64,000 nucleotides of DNA, from the NCBI RefSeq assembly GCF_002205675.1, contig NZ_NISK01000003.1, positions 434,001-498,000 of the forward strand, in the 5' to 3' direction. The translations under genes and the position numbers were made by a program. Of this stretch, positions 8,944 to 18,395 are shown piece by piece. Source of the stretch: Sphingopyxis bauzanensis. Its GTDB lineage: Bacteria; Pseudomonadota; Alphaproteobacteria; Sphingomonadales; Sphingomonadaceae. Positions within the stretch are counted from its first letter, which is position 1; every line of letters begins with the position of its first letter. Under the pieces are notes generated by a model that saw nothing but the letters and a program-made list of their open reading frames with translations, did not search any database and was not told the origin of the DNA.

Positions 8944-11900
8944 CGCATGGGCTCGCTTTCTGGAGGCTGAACGGGGGCGGAGCGGGCCTTTTCGGCCGCC
9001 TCGGCTTCTTCCTGGGCGCGCATCAGCGCGGGCAGATTTTGTTCGATCAGCAGCGACGGATCGTAAAATCCCTTCGCCGAGGTCAGCAACTGGCGGAACG
9101 GCGCCGTAATTTTCACGTTAAAGACCAGCGGGATACTCGCGACCGCGTTGGTCAGGAAATTGCGCGCCGCGCCCTCGCCCTGCCCCACGCCGCCAAACCG
9201 AATGTCGGTCACCATTTCGCCATCGAGATCCCCGTTCAAAATGATCGTCAGATCGTCATATTTCAGGCTGCGCAGCGCGCCAAAGGCAAAATTGGCGATC
9301 ACGCCGAGATTGCGGTTCGACAATTCGCCGACATAGGCGAGCGTCCCGCCGCCCTCGCGCGAATCGATGCGCCCCTCGACGATGCGCCCGCCGAGGCCGC
9401 TGAATTCGACCGGCAATGTCCCGTCGAACTTGCCGGTCGCGTTGATATTGTCGAAGCCGAAGCTTTGCAGGAACACCGCCGCATCGACCCCGACGATGTC
9501 GAACGACAGCCGCCGCGTCTGCTCGGCGCCGAAATCGAGCGTCGTCGGGTGGAGCAGCAATTGTCCCCCGGCAAAGGGCCAGCTGCCGCCCTCGACCCGC
9601 ACCCGATTGTCGCCGAGCAGCTGATATTCGATCTCGCCGTCGAGCACCGGGATGCCGGGATTGATTTCCTTGATCTTCGCGATCTGGCCCGGCGCCGACC
9701 GCAGCCCGATCAAGTCGTCAAAGGTCAGGGTCGAGGTCAGTCCGCTCACCGGGCCGAACGCTGCGGCCAGGCTGGCGTCGGCGGTAGCAAAGGTGCCGCG
9801 GCTGGTCACCCCGTCGGCGGCCCAATCGATGCGCCCGTCGCCGACAATCGATCCCTCGACATTGGCGACGACGCCGAGCGCGAGGCTGGTCAGCTGGTCG
9901 GGCTGGAACCGCTCGTCGAACCGCAGTTCCTTGACCAGCAAGTCCGCCGAACCGCTGCCATCCGCCATCCGGTGACGAATGATCGTGTCGAGGATCTTTG
10001 TGCCGGTTTGCCGTTCGCTGAAACCCGCCTTGGCGTCGATCACCCCATTGGCAAAGCGCAGCGTCGCGTCGCCACTGACCAGCGGGGCAAAGCGCGCCTC
10101 AGGTGCCGCGTCTGTCAGCTGCAGGCCACCGTTGAGCGTCAGCGCACCGTCGGCCAAGCGCCAGACGCCAGCGATCTCGTTCATTTTGAGCGGCACCGCG
10201 CCGATCTTGCCGTTGGCGCCCACCAGCTCGCCGACCATGCCCTGCGCGGTGGCGCGTCCGGCGATGGTCTGGGCGCTGAAGCGGGTGAGGCTCTCGCCCT
10301 CGCCCAGCCGAAAATCGGCGAGCGCCAGCGACCAGCGCATTGCGGTCAGGTCGAAATTCGCCGGGCCACTCGTCACCGCGAACGGCGACCGACCGTTGGT
10401 GCCGCGCAGATTGATGCCGGGGATGCGAATATAGCCGCGCAGCCCGCCCGGTCCGGCGCTGAGCAGCGGTGCGCCGGGGCGGCTGCACAGGTCGATCGCG
10501 CTTTGGCCAAGCTGGAAACCAGAAACGGTGATGCGGCCCGCGCTCACTCGGCTGCATCCGCCGTCGAGCGCCAGCGCGCCAGTCGGCGCGACGAAGCCGT
10601 TCAGCGGGATGTTCAACCGCTCGATTCGCCCACCGGCCAACGGCCCCGACAACTCGGCGCGCGTCGCAACGCGCAGCAGGCCGGTGCGGTCGCCCGAAAA
10701 GCGCACCGGCGCCAGCGCGAGCCTTGCGCCGCTCGCCTGATACGGATCGAGGTTGGCAATTCCCGTTATAGACCCGTCGCCGCGGCGATCGAGGCTGAGC
10801 GAGCCCGCAGGCAAGTCGCCGCCGCCAAAACTCCATCGGCCGGCGGCGAGAACGGCGGGCTCCGCGGCTCCGTAAACATAGCTGATTCGGCTGTCCGGGC
10901 TACCGGTAAAGCGCGCCCCGCTCGCGCTCGCCAGTTGAGGCGCGATCAGGTCGATGCGCGCCAAGTTCGCTTCGCCCCCCAACGTGAAATTGGCGCTGCC
11001 GCCAATGTCGGCCAACATGCGGCTGAGCGCTACGCTGGCTTTGGTCGCCAGCGGCCCGAGCGGGGTTTCGGCAAGACTGCCGACGCTGTTCATCAGCGCG
11101 CGCCGCATCGCCGCGCTGCCGCTGGCTCGCGCAAATCTGATCTGGCCGTCGAGCTTCGGCGCGGCGCTGCCGACCACGCCGCGGGCATCAATGCTCACCG
11201 TCCCGGCTGCAAAGTCGGCCCCGCGGACCCGCGCCGTATCGGCGTCCACGTCGATTCTTGTCGCGGCTGCCGTGCCTTCAAACTTGGCCAGCAAGCCCAA
11301 GCGGTCGGCCCGGACTGTCCCCGCGACGAGCGACGCAACGCTGGCGTCAGCCTCGCCCTTCCAGCTTTGCAAATCCTCCGTCAGCGACAGATCCAGCGCG
11401 ATCTGCGGCGAAGCTGCGGTCACTCCGCCATCGGCACACGAAATGCTGCCTCCGCGCAAGGGGCCGACGAGCTGCGGACGAACATCGCGCACAAGCAAGG
11501 TGCCGTAGAAACTGACATCGCGCCCGCTGCACCCGGCTGCGGTGACGCTGGGTGCGACCAGCGCAAGCTTGCCGGTGAAATCGCGGCGCAAATTGCCGCC
11601 CCCGCTTAGCGCCGCGCCAACATTGCCCCACGGCGTTTCAACGCGCGCCAGCGCATCACGCAACACCACGGTCAGATCAGGCAAGGCGAAAGGATCGGTG
11701 CTGGTCGGATCGCGAAACTTGTCGAGCGCCCCGAACGACAGGCGATCATTGATGAAGCGGCCGTAGAGCCGGACACCCTCGGCGCGGATTTCGGTGACGT
11801 AGGGGCCGGACCAGCCATAGCCCAGCAGCACCTCGACCCTCTTCGCGGTCAGATCGGGGTTTTTGGGATCGCCGATCACCACATCCGACAGCCGCTCGCT

Positions 11901-12107
11901 GCGGAAACCTATCGAATCGATCTGATATTGCGCCGGTACGCCGCGGCTGCCAAGTTCGTCGCTGATAAACCGGTCGGCAATCGGCTCGCGCGCTACCCAC
12001 ACTCCGGCAATGACCACGATGACCGCGCCCGCGGTCATCCAGCGCTTTTTGAACAGCACCGTCCGGTGACGCCATTTGCGCCGCGGTGTATTCTCGGCTT
12101 CAGTCAT
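8940..12107 (-). CDS. ydbH: YdbH-like AsmA-family intermembrane phospholipid transport protein
   Basis: A 1055-residue protein with a basic cytoplasmic N-terminus, one membrane helix (MTAGAVIVVIAGVWVA at about 24-39) and a long periplasmic body of repeated beta strands typical of AsmA-like bridge proteins. The C-terminal region has the DUF-type segment TTLDFGAEQTRRLSFDIVGV and LVFNVKITAPFRQLL seen in YdbH. With YnbE it should form a hydrophobic groove spanning the periplasm. The three-gene set and the stop-start overlaps strongly support the assignment. Confidence 0.88.
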   Translation of the reverse strand: MTEAENTPRRKWRHRTVLFKKRWMTAGAVIVVIAGVWVAREPIADRFISDELGSRGVPAQYQIDSIGFRSERLSDVVIGDPKNPDLTAKRVEVLLGYGWSGPYVTEIRAEGVRLYGRFINDRLSFGALDKFRDPTSTDPFALPDLTVVLRDALARVETPWGNVGAALSGGGNLRRDFTGKLALVAPSVTAAGCSGRDVSFYGTLLVRDVRPQLVGPLRGGSISCADGGVTAASPQIALDLSLTEDLQSWKGEADASVASLVAGTVRADRLGLLAKFEGTAAATRIDVDADTARVRGADFAAGTVSIDARGVVGSAAPKLDGQIRFARASGSAAMRRALMNSVGSLAETPLGPLATKASVALSRMLADIGGSANFTLGGEANLARIDLIAPQLASASGARFTGSPDSRISYVYGAAEPAVLAAGRWSFGGGDLPAGSLSLDRRGDGSITGIANLDPYQASGARLALAPVRFSGDRTGLLRVATRAELSGPLAGGRIERLNIPLNGFVAPTGALALDGGCSRVSAGRITVSGFQLGQSAIDLCSRPGAPLLSAGPGGLRGYIRIPGINLRGTNGRSPFAVTSGPANFDLTAMRWSLALADFRLGEGESLTRFSAQTIAGRATAQGMVGELVGANGKIGAVPLKMNEIAGVWRLADGALTLNGGLQLTDAAPEARFAPLVSGDATLRFANGVIDAKAGFSERQTGTKILDTIIRHRMADGSGSADLLVKELRFDERFQPDQLTSLALGVVANVEGSIVGDGRIDWAADGVTSRGTFATADASLAAAFGPVSGLTSTLTFDDLIGLRSAPGQIAKIKEINPGIPVLDGEIEYQLLGDNRVRVEGGSWPFAGGQLLLHPTTLDFGAEQTRRLSFDIVGVDAAVFLQSFGFDNINATGKFDGTLPVEFSGLGGRIVEGRIDSREGGGTLAYVGELSNRNLGVIANFAFGALRSLKYDDLTIILNGDLDGEMVTDIRFGGVGQGEGAARNFLTNAVASIPLVFNVKITAPFRQLLTSAKGFYDPSLLIEQNLPALMRAQEEAEAAEKARSAPVQPPESEPMR

Positions 12108-12309
12108 AACGGGGTCGCGAGATGCCGGAATTATCGCAAGATCGCAGGGCGGCAGATGACGTCATGGCGTTAATTCGTCCCTCGACCCGCCGGTTTTCAT
12201 CAGAGCAACGCCGGAAATCCCGTTTCGCTGCAACAAATTGGTCCGGATCGCCATCAACTGTGTCCTATGCCCGTTGAGTGCGCCTCACAAGGCGGTTATT
12301 CGGACAGCG

Positions 12310-12970
12310 ATGGCCGATGCCGACACGCCGCTCCTCCCCCGACCGTGCGGGCCACCGCGCGCGCCTTCACGGGCGCTGAACTGGTCGAATATCTGCTCGC
12401 GCTGGCGATCCCACGCTGCCACACCAAGCCACGGGCCAAGGCGCTGCTGCGCGAGTTCGGCTCGCTGGCACAACTCGTCAGCGCCGATCCCGAATCGCTC
12501 CGCCGCGTCGATGGATTGGGCGACACCGGCATTGCGGCGTTGAAAATCGTCCAGGCCGCCAGCCTGCGAATGCTCAAGGCGAGTATCGCGACGAGCCTTT
12601 ACTGTCGAACTGGGACGCCCTCCCCGACTGGCTACGCGCCGACATGAGGCCGATCGACATCGATCGCGTCCGCGTCCTGTATCGCAATTCGCGCAACATG
12701 CTGATCCGCGACGAACTGGCGAACGAGGGATCGATCGACCAGTCGGCGATCTATGTTCGCGAAGTGATAAAGCGCGCGCTTTAGCTGGGGGGCATCGGCC
12801 ATATCCTCGTCCACAACCACCGCAGCGGCAGCCCCGAACCCAGCCTCCAGAATATCGCGATTACGCGCGAGATTGCGGGTTCAGGAGCGCGGCTGGGGAT
12901 CGTATTGCGTGAGCATATCGGGATCGGCGGATCGGAATTTCGCAGCTTCCGCGCGATGGGCCGTTTATAG
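12310..12970 (+). pseudogene. radC: Decayed radC (JAB/MPN-domain) gene
   Basis: Pieces of RadC are readable in more than one frame. An N-terminal helix-hairpin-helix part (ELVEYLLALAIPR, FGSLAQLVSADPESL, VDGLGDTGIAALKIVQAASL) lies in one frame. After a frameshift near 12595 the rest continues in another: RVRVLYRNSRNMLIRDEL, SIDQSAIYVREVIKRAL. A TAG at 12782 then interrupts the JAB domain, followed by GHILVHNHRSGSPEPSLQN and FRAMGRL to a stop at 12970. The metal motif normally HNHPSGDPxPSxxD has lost its Asp (now Asn) and Pro. A further frameshift or deletion near the start is likely. Confidence 0.85.
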
Positions 12971-13031
12971 AACGCAACCGGATGCAGCCGCCGGATCGCT
13001 CCGACGGCTGCACTACCCCGCGCTTGGCTGA

Positions 13032-13502
13032 TTAGGCGCCGCGCGAAAGAAAGCCGGTCAGTTCGGTATTGTTGACCGCACCCGATTTATCGACATCGGC
13101 GGCGGCGAACGCCTGACCGATCCAAGTCTTCACGTCGGCCGATTCAGGATCAACGCCCGGTTCAGTCGCGGCGCGCAGCTTTTTCATCCAGGCTGAGAAC
13201 TCGGCCTCATTCAGATCGCCGTTGGCGTCGGCGTCATAGGTCGGAAATTCCGTATCGACGATCTGCGCGATCTGGGTCGGCGTTGCCGCTGCGCTCGAAG
13301 GTGCCGACTGGGCTGCTGCCGGGGGCGCCGACGCGTCGGGGGTCGGAGCGGGAGCCGGATTGGTTGGCATCGTCGTATCCGGCGCCGGGGCCGACTCACT
13401 CGCCGTCGGCGGCGCCATCGGGTCGGCGGCCGGGGCGGTCGTCTGCGCCAAGGCGGGGAAACTCACGGCGGCGCCACCGATCAAAAGCATCTGTTTCAAC
13501 AT
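13032..13502 (-). CDS. Exported EF-hand protein
   Basis: A 156-residue exported protein. The signal peptide MLKQMLLIGGAAVSFPALAQ is followed by a Pro/Ala/Ser-rich linker (about 25-85) and two EF-hand loops: DADANGDLNEAEF and DVDKSGAVNNTEL. These should bind calcium in the periplasm. The ATG at 13502 is preferred over that at 13508 because AGGAG is seven bases away, exactly as at the paralogous gene downstream of it in the window. Function unknown; probably a calcium-responsive structural or sensor protein. Confidence 0.8.
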   Translation of the reverse strand: MLKQMLLIGGAAVSFPALAQTTAPAADPMAPPTASESAPAPDTTMPTNPAPAPTPDASAPPAAAQSAPSSAAATPTQIAQIVDTEFPTYDADANGDLNEAEFSAWMKKLRAATEPGVDPESADVKTWIGQAFAAADVDKSGAVNNTELTGFLSRGA

Positions 13503-13549
13503 AGTCATTCTCCTGAATCATTCGTTGGGGGCGTTATTCCGTTGCGGTG

Positions 13550-13822
13550 TTATTCGGGGGCCGGTTCGGGGGTCGGTTCGGGCTCAAGGGCAAGCTGGTC
13601 AGCCGGCGGGTTCGGCTCGGCTGCCGGGGGTGTGTCGGTCGGCTTGGCGTCCTCGGTCGGGGCCGTGTCGTCCGTGGGCTCGGCGTCGTCGGCGGGCTTT
13701 TCATCCGGCGCCGGTGCCATGGTATCGGTGGGCGCCGGTTCCGCGTCCGTCGGCGCAGTCGTCTGCGCCAACACCGGGAAGCTCACGGCTGCCGCGCCGA
13801 TCAAGAGTAATTTTTTCAACAC
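13550..13822 (-). CDS. Exported Pro/Glu/Asp-rich protein, EF-hand-less paralogue
   Basis: A 90-residue protein starting at GTG (13822) with AAAGGAGA seven bases upstream. The signal peptide (VLKKLLLIGAAAVSFPVLAQTTAP) is nearly the same as that of the neighbouring EF-hand protein, but the mature part is only a low-complexity chain of Pro, Glu, Asp, Ala and Thr. It looks like a tandem duplicate that lost the calcium-binding half. It would be acidic and disordered. No known family. Confidence 0.65.
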   Translation of the reverse strand: MLKKLLLIGAAAVSFPVLAQTTAPTDAEPAPTDTMAPAPDEKPADDAEPTDDTAPTEDAKPTDTPPAAEPNPPADQLALEPEPTPEPAPE

Positions 13823-14021
13823 AGAAATTCTCCTTTCGCGGCGACTTTGCGGGTGATTGCGACCCGTCGCCTTGTTAGTGGGGCATGGAAGCAACCCACC
13901 AAATTCCGCCAAGGTTGCGGTGCCGCGCCGTTTGGCGAAACGCCTTGTCCCTGCTACGGGGCGCCCCATCACGGTTCGGCTGCGATTCCGCGACAGAGCG
14001 CCCGTTAAGGAAGGAAATTCA

Positions 14022-15338
14022 ATGGTTCCGCGTTACGCCAGGCCGGAAATGACCGCGATCTGGTCGGCAGAGAATCGCTTTCGCATCTGGTTCGAGATCG
14101 AAGCGCACGCCACCGACGCCCTCGCCGACCTCGGAACCGTGCCGAAATCCGCCGCCAATGCGCTGTGGGATTGGTGGGCGACCAAACCCGTCATCGACGT
14201 CGCCGCGATCGACGCGATCGAGGCGGTTACCAAGCATGACGTCATCGCCTTTCTGACCTGGGTGTCGGAAAATGTCGGCGAAGAAGCGCGTTTCATGCAT
14301 CAGGGAATGACCAGCTCGGACGTGCTCGACACCTGCCTCGCCGTGCAGCTCGCGCAGGCCGCAGACCTGTTGATCGCCGACGTCGACGCACTGCTCGCCG
14401 CGATCAAGCGCCGCGCCTTCGAACATAAGCTGACCCCGACGATCGGTCGCAGCCACGGGATTCACGCCGAGCCCGTCACCTTCGGGCTCAAACTGGCGCA
14501 GGCCTATGCCGAATTCGATCGCTGCAAGGCGCGCCTGATCGCCGCGCGCGCCGAAGTGGCCACCTGCGCGATCTCGGGCGCGGTTGGCACATTCGCCAAC
14601 ATCGACCCGCGCGTCGAAGCGCATGTCGCCGCGAAGCTCGGCCTGTCGATCGAACCCGTGTCGACGCAGGTCATCCCGCGCGATCGCCATGCGATGTTCT
14701 TTGCCACCCTCGGCGTCGTCGCGGGATCGATCGAACGCCTCGCGACCGAAGTCCGCCACCTCCAGCGCACCGAAGTGCTCGAAGCCGAGGAATATTTCTC
14801 GCCGGGGCAAAAGGGTTCGTCGGCGATGCCGCACAAGCGTAACCCGATCCTGACCGAAAACCTCACCGGCCTGGCGCGCATGGTGCGTAGCGCGGTCGTC
14901 CCGGCGCTGGAGAATGTCGCGCTGTGGCACGAACGCGATATCAGCCATTCGTCGGTCGAACGTTTCATCGGCCCCGACGCGACGATTACCCTCGACTTCG
15001 CGCTCGGCCGCCTCACCGGGGTGATCGACAAGCTGCTGATCTATCCCGAACGAATGCAAAAGAACCTCGACCGCATGGGCGGCCTCGTGCATTCGCAGCG
15101 CGTGCTGCTAGCGCTGACGCAGGCGGGCGCGAGCCGCGAGGACAGCTATCTGCTGGTCCAGCGCAACGCGATGCGGGTGTGGGAAAGCGACGGCCAATTG
15201 TCACTGCTCGAATTGCTGAAAGCCGACGCAGACGTCACTGCACGCTTGTCCGCGGCACAGCTGACGGAACTTTTCGACCTCGGATATCATATGAAGCATG
15301 TCGACACGATCTTCGATCGCGTCTTCGGTGCGGCATAG
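14022..15338 (+). CDS. purB: Adenylosuccinate lyase
   Basis: Cleaves SAICAR and adenylosuccinate to release fumarate in purine synthesis. The 438 residues start MVPRYARPEMTAIW, typical of the short bacterial PurB group. The fumarase/aspartase signature GSSAMPHKRNP (catalytic serine loop) is present, as are TSSDVLDTCLA and the SHGIHAEP histidine segment. The ATG at 14022 is preceded by AAGGAAGG; the open frame continues upstream but lacks family similarity. Confidence 0.96.
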   Translation: MVPRYARPEMTAIWSAENRFRIWFEIEAHATDALADLGTVPKSAANALWDWWATKPVIDVAAIDAIEAVTKHDVIAFLTWVSENVGEEARFMHQGMTSSDVLDTCLAVQLAQAADLLIADVDALLAAIKRRAFEHKLTPTIGRSHGIHAEPVTFGLKLAQAYAEFDRCKARLIAARAEVATCAISGAVGTFANIDPRVEAHVAAKLGLSIEPVSTQVIPRDRHAMFFATLGVVAGSIERLATEVRHLQRTEVLEAEEYFSPGQKGSSAMPHKRNPILTENLTGLARMVRSAVVPALENVALWHERDISHSSVERFIGPDATITLDFALGRLTGVIDKLLIYPERMQKNLDRMGGLVHSQRVLLALTQAGASREDSYLLVQRNAMRVWESDGQLSLLELLKADADVTARLSAAQLTELFDLGYHMKHVDTIFDRVFGAA

Positions 15339-15403
15339 CCGGACTGGAAAGCCGCGCCAATCTGGCTTAGGGTCGTGATCGACCGACAGAGGAGCATGGA
15401 ATA

Positions 15404-15751
15404 GTGGGAATTCTGCGGACGATTATCTGGGTCTTGCTGACCGCCGTGCTGGTCATTTTTGCCATGGCAAACTGGCTTGCCGTCACCGTCACCATCTGGC
15501 CGGGTCAAGTGCTCGACACCAAATTGCCGGTGCTGATCCTGGCATCCTTCCTGATCGGCAGCGTACCAATGTGGGTTGCGCTGCGCACGACGCGCTGGTC
15601 GCTCAAACGCCGCCTCGACGCCAGCGAACGCCAGCTCGCCGATATGCGCGCGCTCGCCAATCGTCCGGTCGAGCCTGCACCGGTGACGACACCAGCCCCG
15701 GCGACGCCCCCCGGAACCGCCTCTCCCTCCCTGCCACTGGATTTTCCATGA
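15404..15751 (+). CDS. LapA-like membrane protein (DUF1049)
   Basis: A 115-residue inner-membrane protein with two helices: IIWVLLTAVLVIFAMANW and LPVLILASFLIGSVPMWVAL. A short coiled segment (RRLDASERQLADMRAL) and a Pro/Thr-rich tail follow. This is the lipopolysaccharide assembly protein A (LapA/YciS) domain layout; in E. coli the protein is linked to LPS quality control with LapB. The GTG start has AGGAG nine bases upstream. Its stop overlaps the pyrF start (ATGA), as in many proteobacteria where lapA precedes pyrF. Confidence 0.78.
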   Translation: MGILRTIIWVLLTAVLVIFAMANWLAVTVTIWPGQVLDTKLPVLILASFLIGSVPMWVALRTTRWSLKRRLDASERQLADMRALANRPVEPAPVTTPAPATPPGTASPSLPLDFP

Positions 15752-16422
15752 GCTCGCCGCTTTATCTCGCCATCGACCATCCCCACCTCGACGCAGCGGT
15801 CACGCTGGCGCAAAAGGTGCGGCACCATGTCGGCGGGTTGAAGCTGGGCCTCGAATTCTTCTGCGCCAACGGCCATCACGGCGTGCATGAAATGGCTAAG
15901 CTGGGGCTACCGATCTTCCTCGACCTCAAGCTGCACGACATTCCCAACACCGTCGCCAAGGCGATCCAGGCGCTGCGCCCGCTCGAACCCGCAATCCTGA
16001 CGGTTCACGCCGCCGGGGGCCGCGCAATGCTCGAAGAGGCCAAGGCGGTAGCTGGGCTGAATACCAAGGTCGTCGCGGTGACCGTGCTGACCAGCCTTGA
16101 CGCGCCCGACCTCGACGACATCGGCGTCGGCGGCACCCCGCACGATCAGGTCGTCCGCCTCGCCGCGCTCGCGCGCGAATCCGGACTCGACGGCATCGTC
16201 TGTTCGGGACAGGAAGTGAAGGCGGCGCGCAAGTCGTGGCCCGGCGGTTTCTTCGTCGTTCCGGGTGTCCGTCCCTCGAACGGCAGCGCGGGCGACCAGA
16301 AACGTGTCGTCACCCCGGCGCAGGCGATGGCGGACGGTGCCTCGATCCTCGTGGTCGGCCGCCCGATCAGCCAATCGCCCGATCCCGACCTCGCGGCGCG
16401 CGAAATCGAAGCGACGCTTTAA
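15748..16422 (+). CDS. pyrF: Orotidine 5'-phosphate decarboxylase
   Basis: Last step of UMP synthesis. The 224 residues carry the catalytic motif DLKLHDIPNTV near 60-70 and the phosphate-binding end VVGRPIS. The length and MSSPLYLAIDHP start match the family I short type. Translationally coupled to the LapA-like gene by ATGA. A palindromic repeat separates it from trpF. Confidence 0.95.
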   Translation: MSSPLYLAIDHPHLDAAVTLAQKVRHHVGGLKLGLEFFCANGHHGVHEMAKLGLPIFLDLKLHDIPNTVAKAIQALRPLEPAILTVHAAGGRAMLEEAKAVAGLNTKVVAVTVLTSLDAPDLDDIGVGGTPHDQVVRLAALARESGLDGIVCSGQEVKAARKSWPGGFFVVPGVRPSNGSAGDQKRVVTPAQAMADGASILVVGRPISQSPDPDLAAREIEATL

Positions 16423-16436
16423 GCCCCACCCCGTCC

Positions 16437-16519
16437 CCGTTCGTGTCGAGCGAAGTCGAGACACCCATCGGAATAGCGCATTGTCGAGGGGCATCTCGAC
16501 TTCGCTCGATGCGAACGGA
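16437..16519. repeat. REP-type inverted repeat
   Basis: Two arms face each other: TTCGTGTCGAGCGAAGTCG at about 16440 and CGACTTCGCTCGATGCGAA at about 16498. The word TCGAGCGAAGTCGAGA is a very common interspersed repeat in sphingomonads. It fills the pyrF-trpF gap and could fold as a long hairpin in the mRNA. Confidence 0.8.
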
Positions 16520-16536
16520 TAGCTTGAGACCATACC

Positions 16537-17166
16537 ATGTCCCTCCTCGTCAAAATCTGCGGCCTGTCCACCCCCGAAACTATCGACGCCGCCATCGAGC
16601 ATGGAGCGACACACATTGGCCTCGTCCATTACGAGCCGAGTCCGCGCCACATCGACCTGAAGACCGCCGCCGAGCTGCGCAGACGCGCCGGGCGCCATGT
16701 CCAGGTCGCGTTGTTGCTGGTCAATGCGTCACAGCAACTAACCGGCGAAGCGCTGGCGGCGGTGCGTCCCGACATCATCCAGTTTCATGGCAACGAAAGC
16801 CCCGAATGGCTCGCCGTGGTCAAGCGGATCGCACCCGCGCAGGTCTGGAAGGCCGTCGGACTGAAGGATGCCGGAACGCTGGAGCGGATCCAGAAATATC
16901 AAGGGGCGGCCGACCGCATCCTGTTCGACGCCCCCGCAGCCGCGCTCCCCGGCGGTACTGGCACGCGTTTCGACTGGTCGCTGCTTAAAAACCATCGTCA
17001 CACAATGGACTGGGGCGTCGCGGGCGGCCTGACCCCCGCCAATGTCGCCGAAGCGATCGCCGCGACTGGCGCGCCGCTGGTCGATGTCTCGTCGGGCGTC
17101 GAAAGCGCCCCGGGCGTGAAGGATGTGGACAAGATCGCCGCTTTCCTTAAAGCGGCCCGGTCATGA
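16537..17166 (+). CDS. trpF: Phosphoribosylanthranilate isomerase
   Basis: Amadori rearrangement step of tryptophan synthesis. The 209-residue TIM barrel begins [18 protein letters not shown] with the catalytic Cys near residue 8; the catalytic Asp lies in [20 protein letters not shown] and [14 protein letters not shown] form the phosphate-binding loops. It heads a chain trpF-trpB-trpA-accD joined by four-base overlaps. Confidence 0.96.
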   Translation: MSLLVKICGLSTPETIDAAIEHGATHIGLVHYEPSPRHIDLKTAAELRRRAGRHVQVALLLVNASQQLTGEALAAVRPDIIQFHGNESPEWLAVVKRIAPAQVWKAVGLKDAGTLERIQKYQGAADRILFDAPAAALPGGTGTRFDWSLLKNHRHTMDWGVAGGLTPANVAEAIAATGAPLVDVSSGVESAPGVKDVDKIAAFLKAARS

Positions 17167-18395
17167 GCACCCAGCCCAACAGCTTTCGCAGCCAGCCCGA
17201 CGAGCGCGGCCATTTCGGGATTTTTGGCGGACGCTTTGTCGCCGAAACGCTGATGCCGCTCGTCCTCGACCTCGAACGCGAATATCGCGCCGCGCAGAGC
17301 GACCCTGCCTTCGCCGCCGAATTCGACGATCTGCTCACCCACTATGTCGGGCGACCCAGCCCGCTCTATTATGCCGAACGGCTGACCGAGGAACTGCGCA
17401 ATGACGCCCCTGCGGGCAAGGGCGCACAAATCTGGTTCAAGCGCGACGAGCTCAACCACACCGGCGCGCACAAGATCAACAATTGCATCGGCCAGATCCT
17501 GCTTGCGCGCCGCATGGGCAAGACGCGAATCATCGCCGAGACTGGCGCCGGTCAACACGGCGTCGCCACCGCGACCGTATGCGCCCGCTTTGGCCTGCCG
17601 TGCGTCATCTATATGGGCGCGCGCGACATGGAACGGCAGCAGCCGAACGTGTTCCGCATGAAGCTGCTCGGCGCCGAAGTAATTGGGGTCGAAAGCGGTG
17701 CGCGGACGCTGAAGGATGCGATGAACGAGGCGCTGCGCGATTGGGTCGCCAATGTACACGATACTTTTTACATCATCGGTACTGCCGCCGGACCGCACCC
17801 CTATCCCGAGCTTGTCCGCGATTTTCAGAGCGTAATCGGCAAGGAAGCACGCGCGCAATTGCTCGACCGCACCGGGCGTCTGCCCGACCTGCTCGTCGCT
17901 GCGATCGGCGGCGGGTCGAACGCAATCGGGCTGTTCCACCCCTTCCTCGACGACCCGTCGGTGAGCATGCTCGGCGTCGAAGCCGCAGGCCATGGCCTCG
18001 ACAAGGAACATGCTGCCAGCCTCGCGGGCGGCGCGCCCGGCATACTCCACGGCAACCGCACCTACCTGCTGCAGAACGAGGACGGCCAGATCGACGAAGC
18101 CCATTCGATCAGCGCGGGCCTCGATTATCCAGGCATCGGCCCAGAACATGCGTGGCTGCGCGACGTCGGTCGCGTGGAATATACCAGCGCGACCGACAAG
18201 GAAGCGCTCGACGCCTTCCAGTTGCTCTGCCGCACCGAGGGGATAATCCCGGCGCTCGAACCTGCGCACGCGATCGCCGCGGTGACCAAAGTCGCGCTGG
18301 AAATGGACCGTGACGCGATCATCATCGTCAATCTGTGCGGCCGCGGCGACAAGGACATCTTTACGGTCGCCGAGGCGCTGGGGACGCAGATATGA
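17163..18395 (+). CDS. trpB: Tryptophan synthase beta chain
   Basis: Condenses indole with serine using PLP. The 410 residues contain the PLP lysine motif HTGAHKINN (near residue 100), the [10 protein letters not shown] substrate loop, the glycine-rich phosphate site GGGSNAIG, and the C-terminal NLCGRGDKD. Full length. The start codon overlaps the trpF stop and the stop overlaps the trpA start, so alpha and beta chains should be made in balance. Confidence 0.97.
   Translation: MSTQPNSFRSQPDERGHFGIFGGRFVAETLMPLVLDLEREYRAAQSDPAFAAEFDDLLTHYVGRPSPLYYAERLTEELRNDAPAGKGAQIWFKRDELNHTGAHKINNCIGQILLARRMGKTRIIAETGAGQHGVATATVCARFGLPCVIYMGARDMERQQPNVFRMKLLGAEVIGVESGARTLKDAMNEALRDWVANVHDTFYIIGTAAGPHPYPELVRDFQSVIGKEARAQLLDRTGRLPDLLVAAIGGGSNAIGLFHPFLDDPSVSMLGVEAAGHGLDKEHAASLAGGAPGILHGNRTYLLQNEDGQIDEAHSISAGLDYPGIGPEHAWLRDVGRVEYTSATDKEALDAFQLLCRTEGIIPALEPAHAIAAVTKVALEMDRDAIIIVNLCGRGDKDIFTVAEALGTQI

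Noticed and set aside
8919-11609. 896-codon plus-strand open frame opposite ydbH
   Set aside because: The antisense translation has no domain or membrane pattern, while ydbH on the other strand has a recognised architecture and operon partners.
12980-13010. Terminator for the EF-hand gene (TGCAGCCG paired with CGGCTGCA)
   Set aside because: The stem is real but no T-run follows on the minus strand, so a termination role is not supported.
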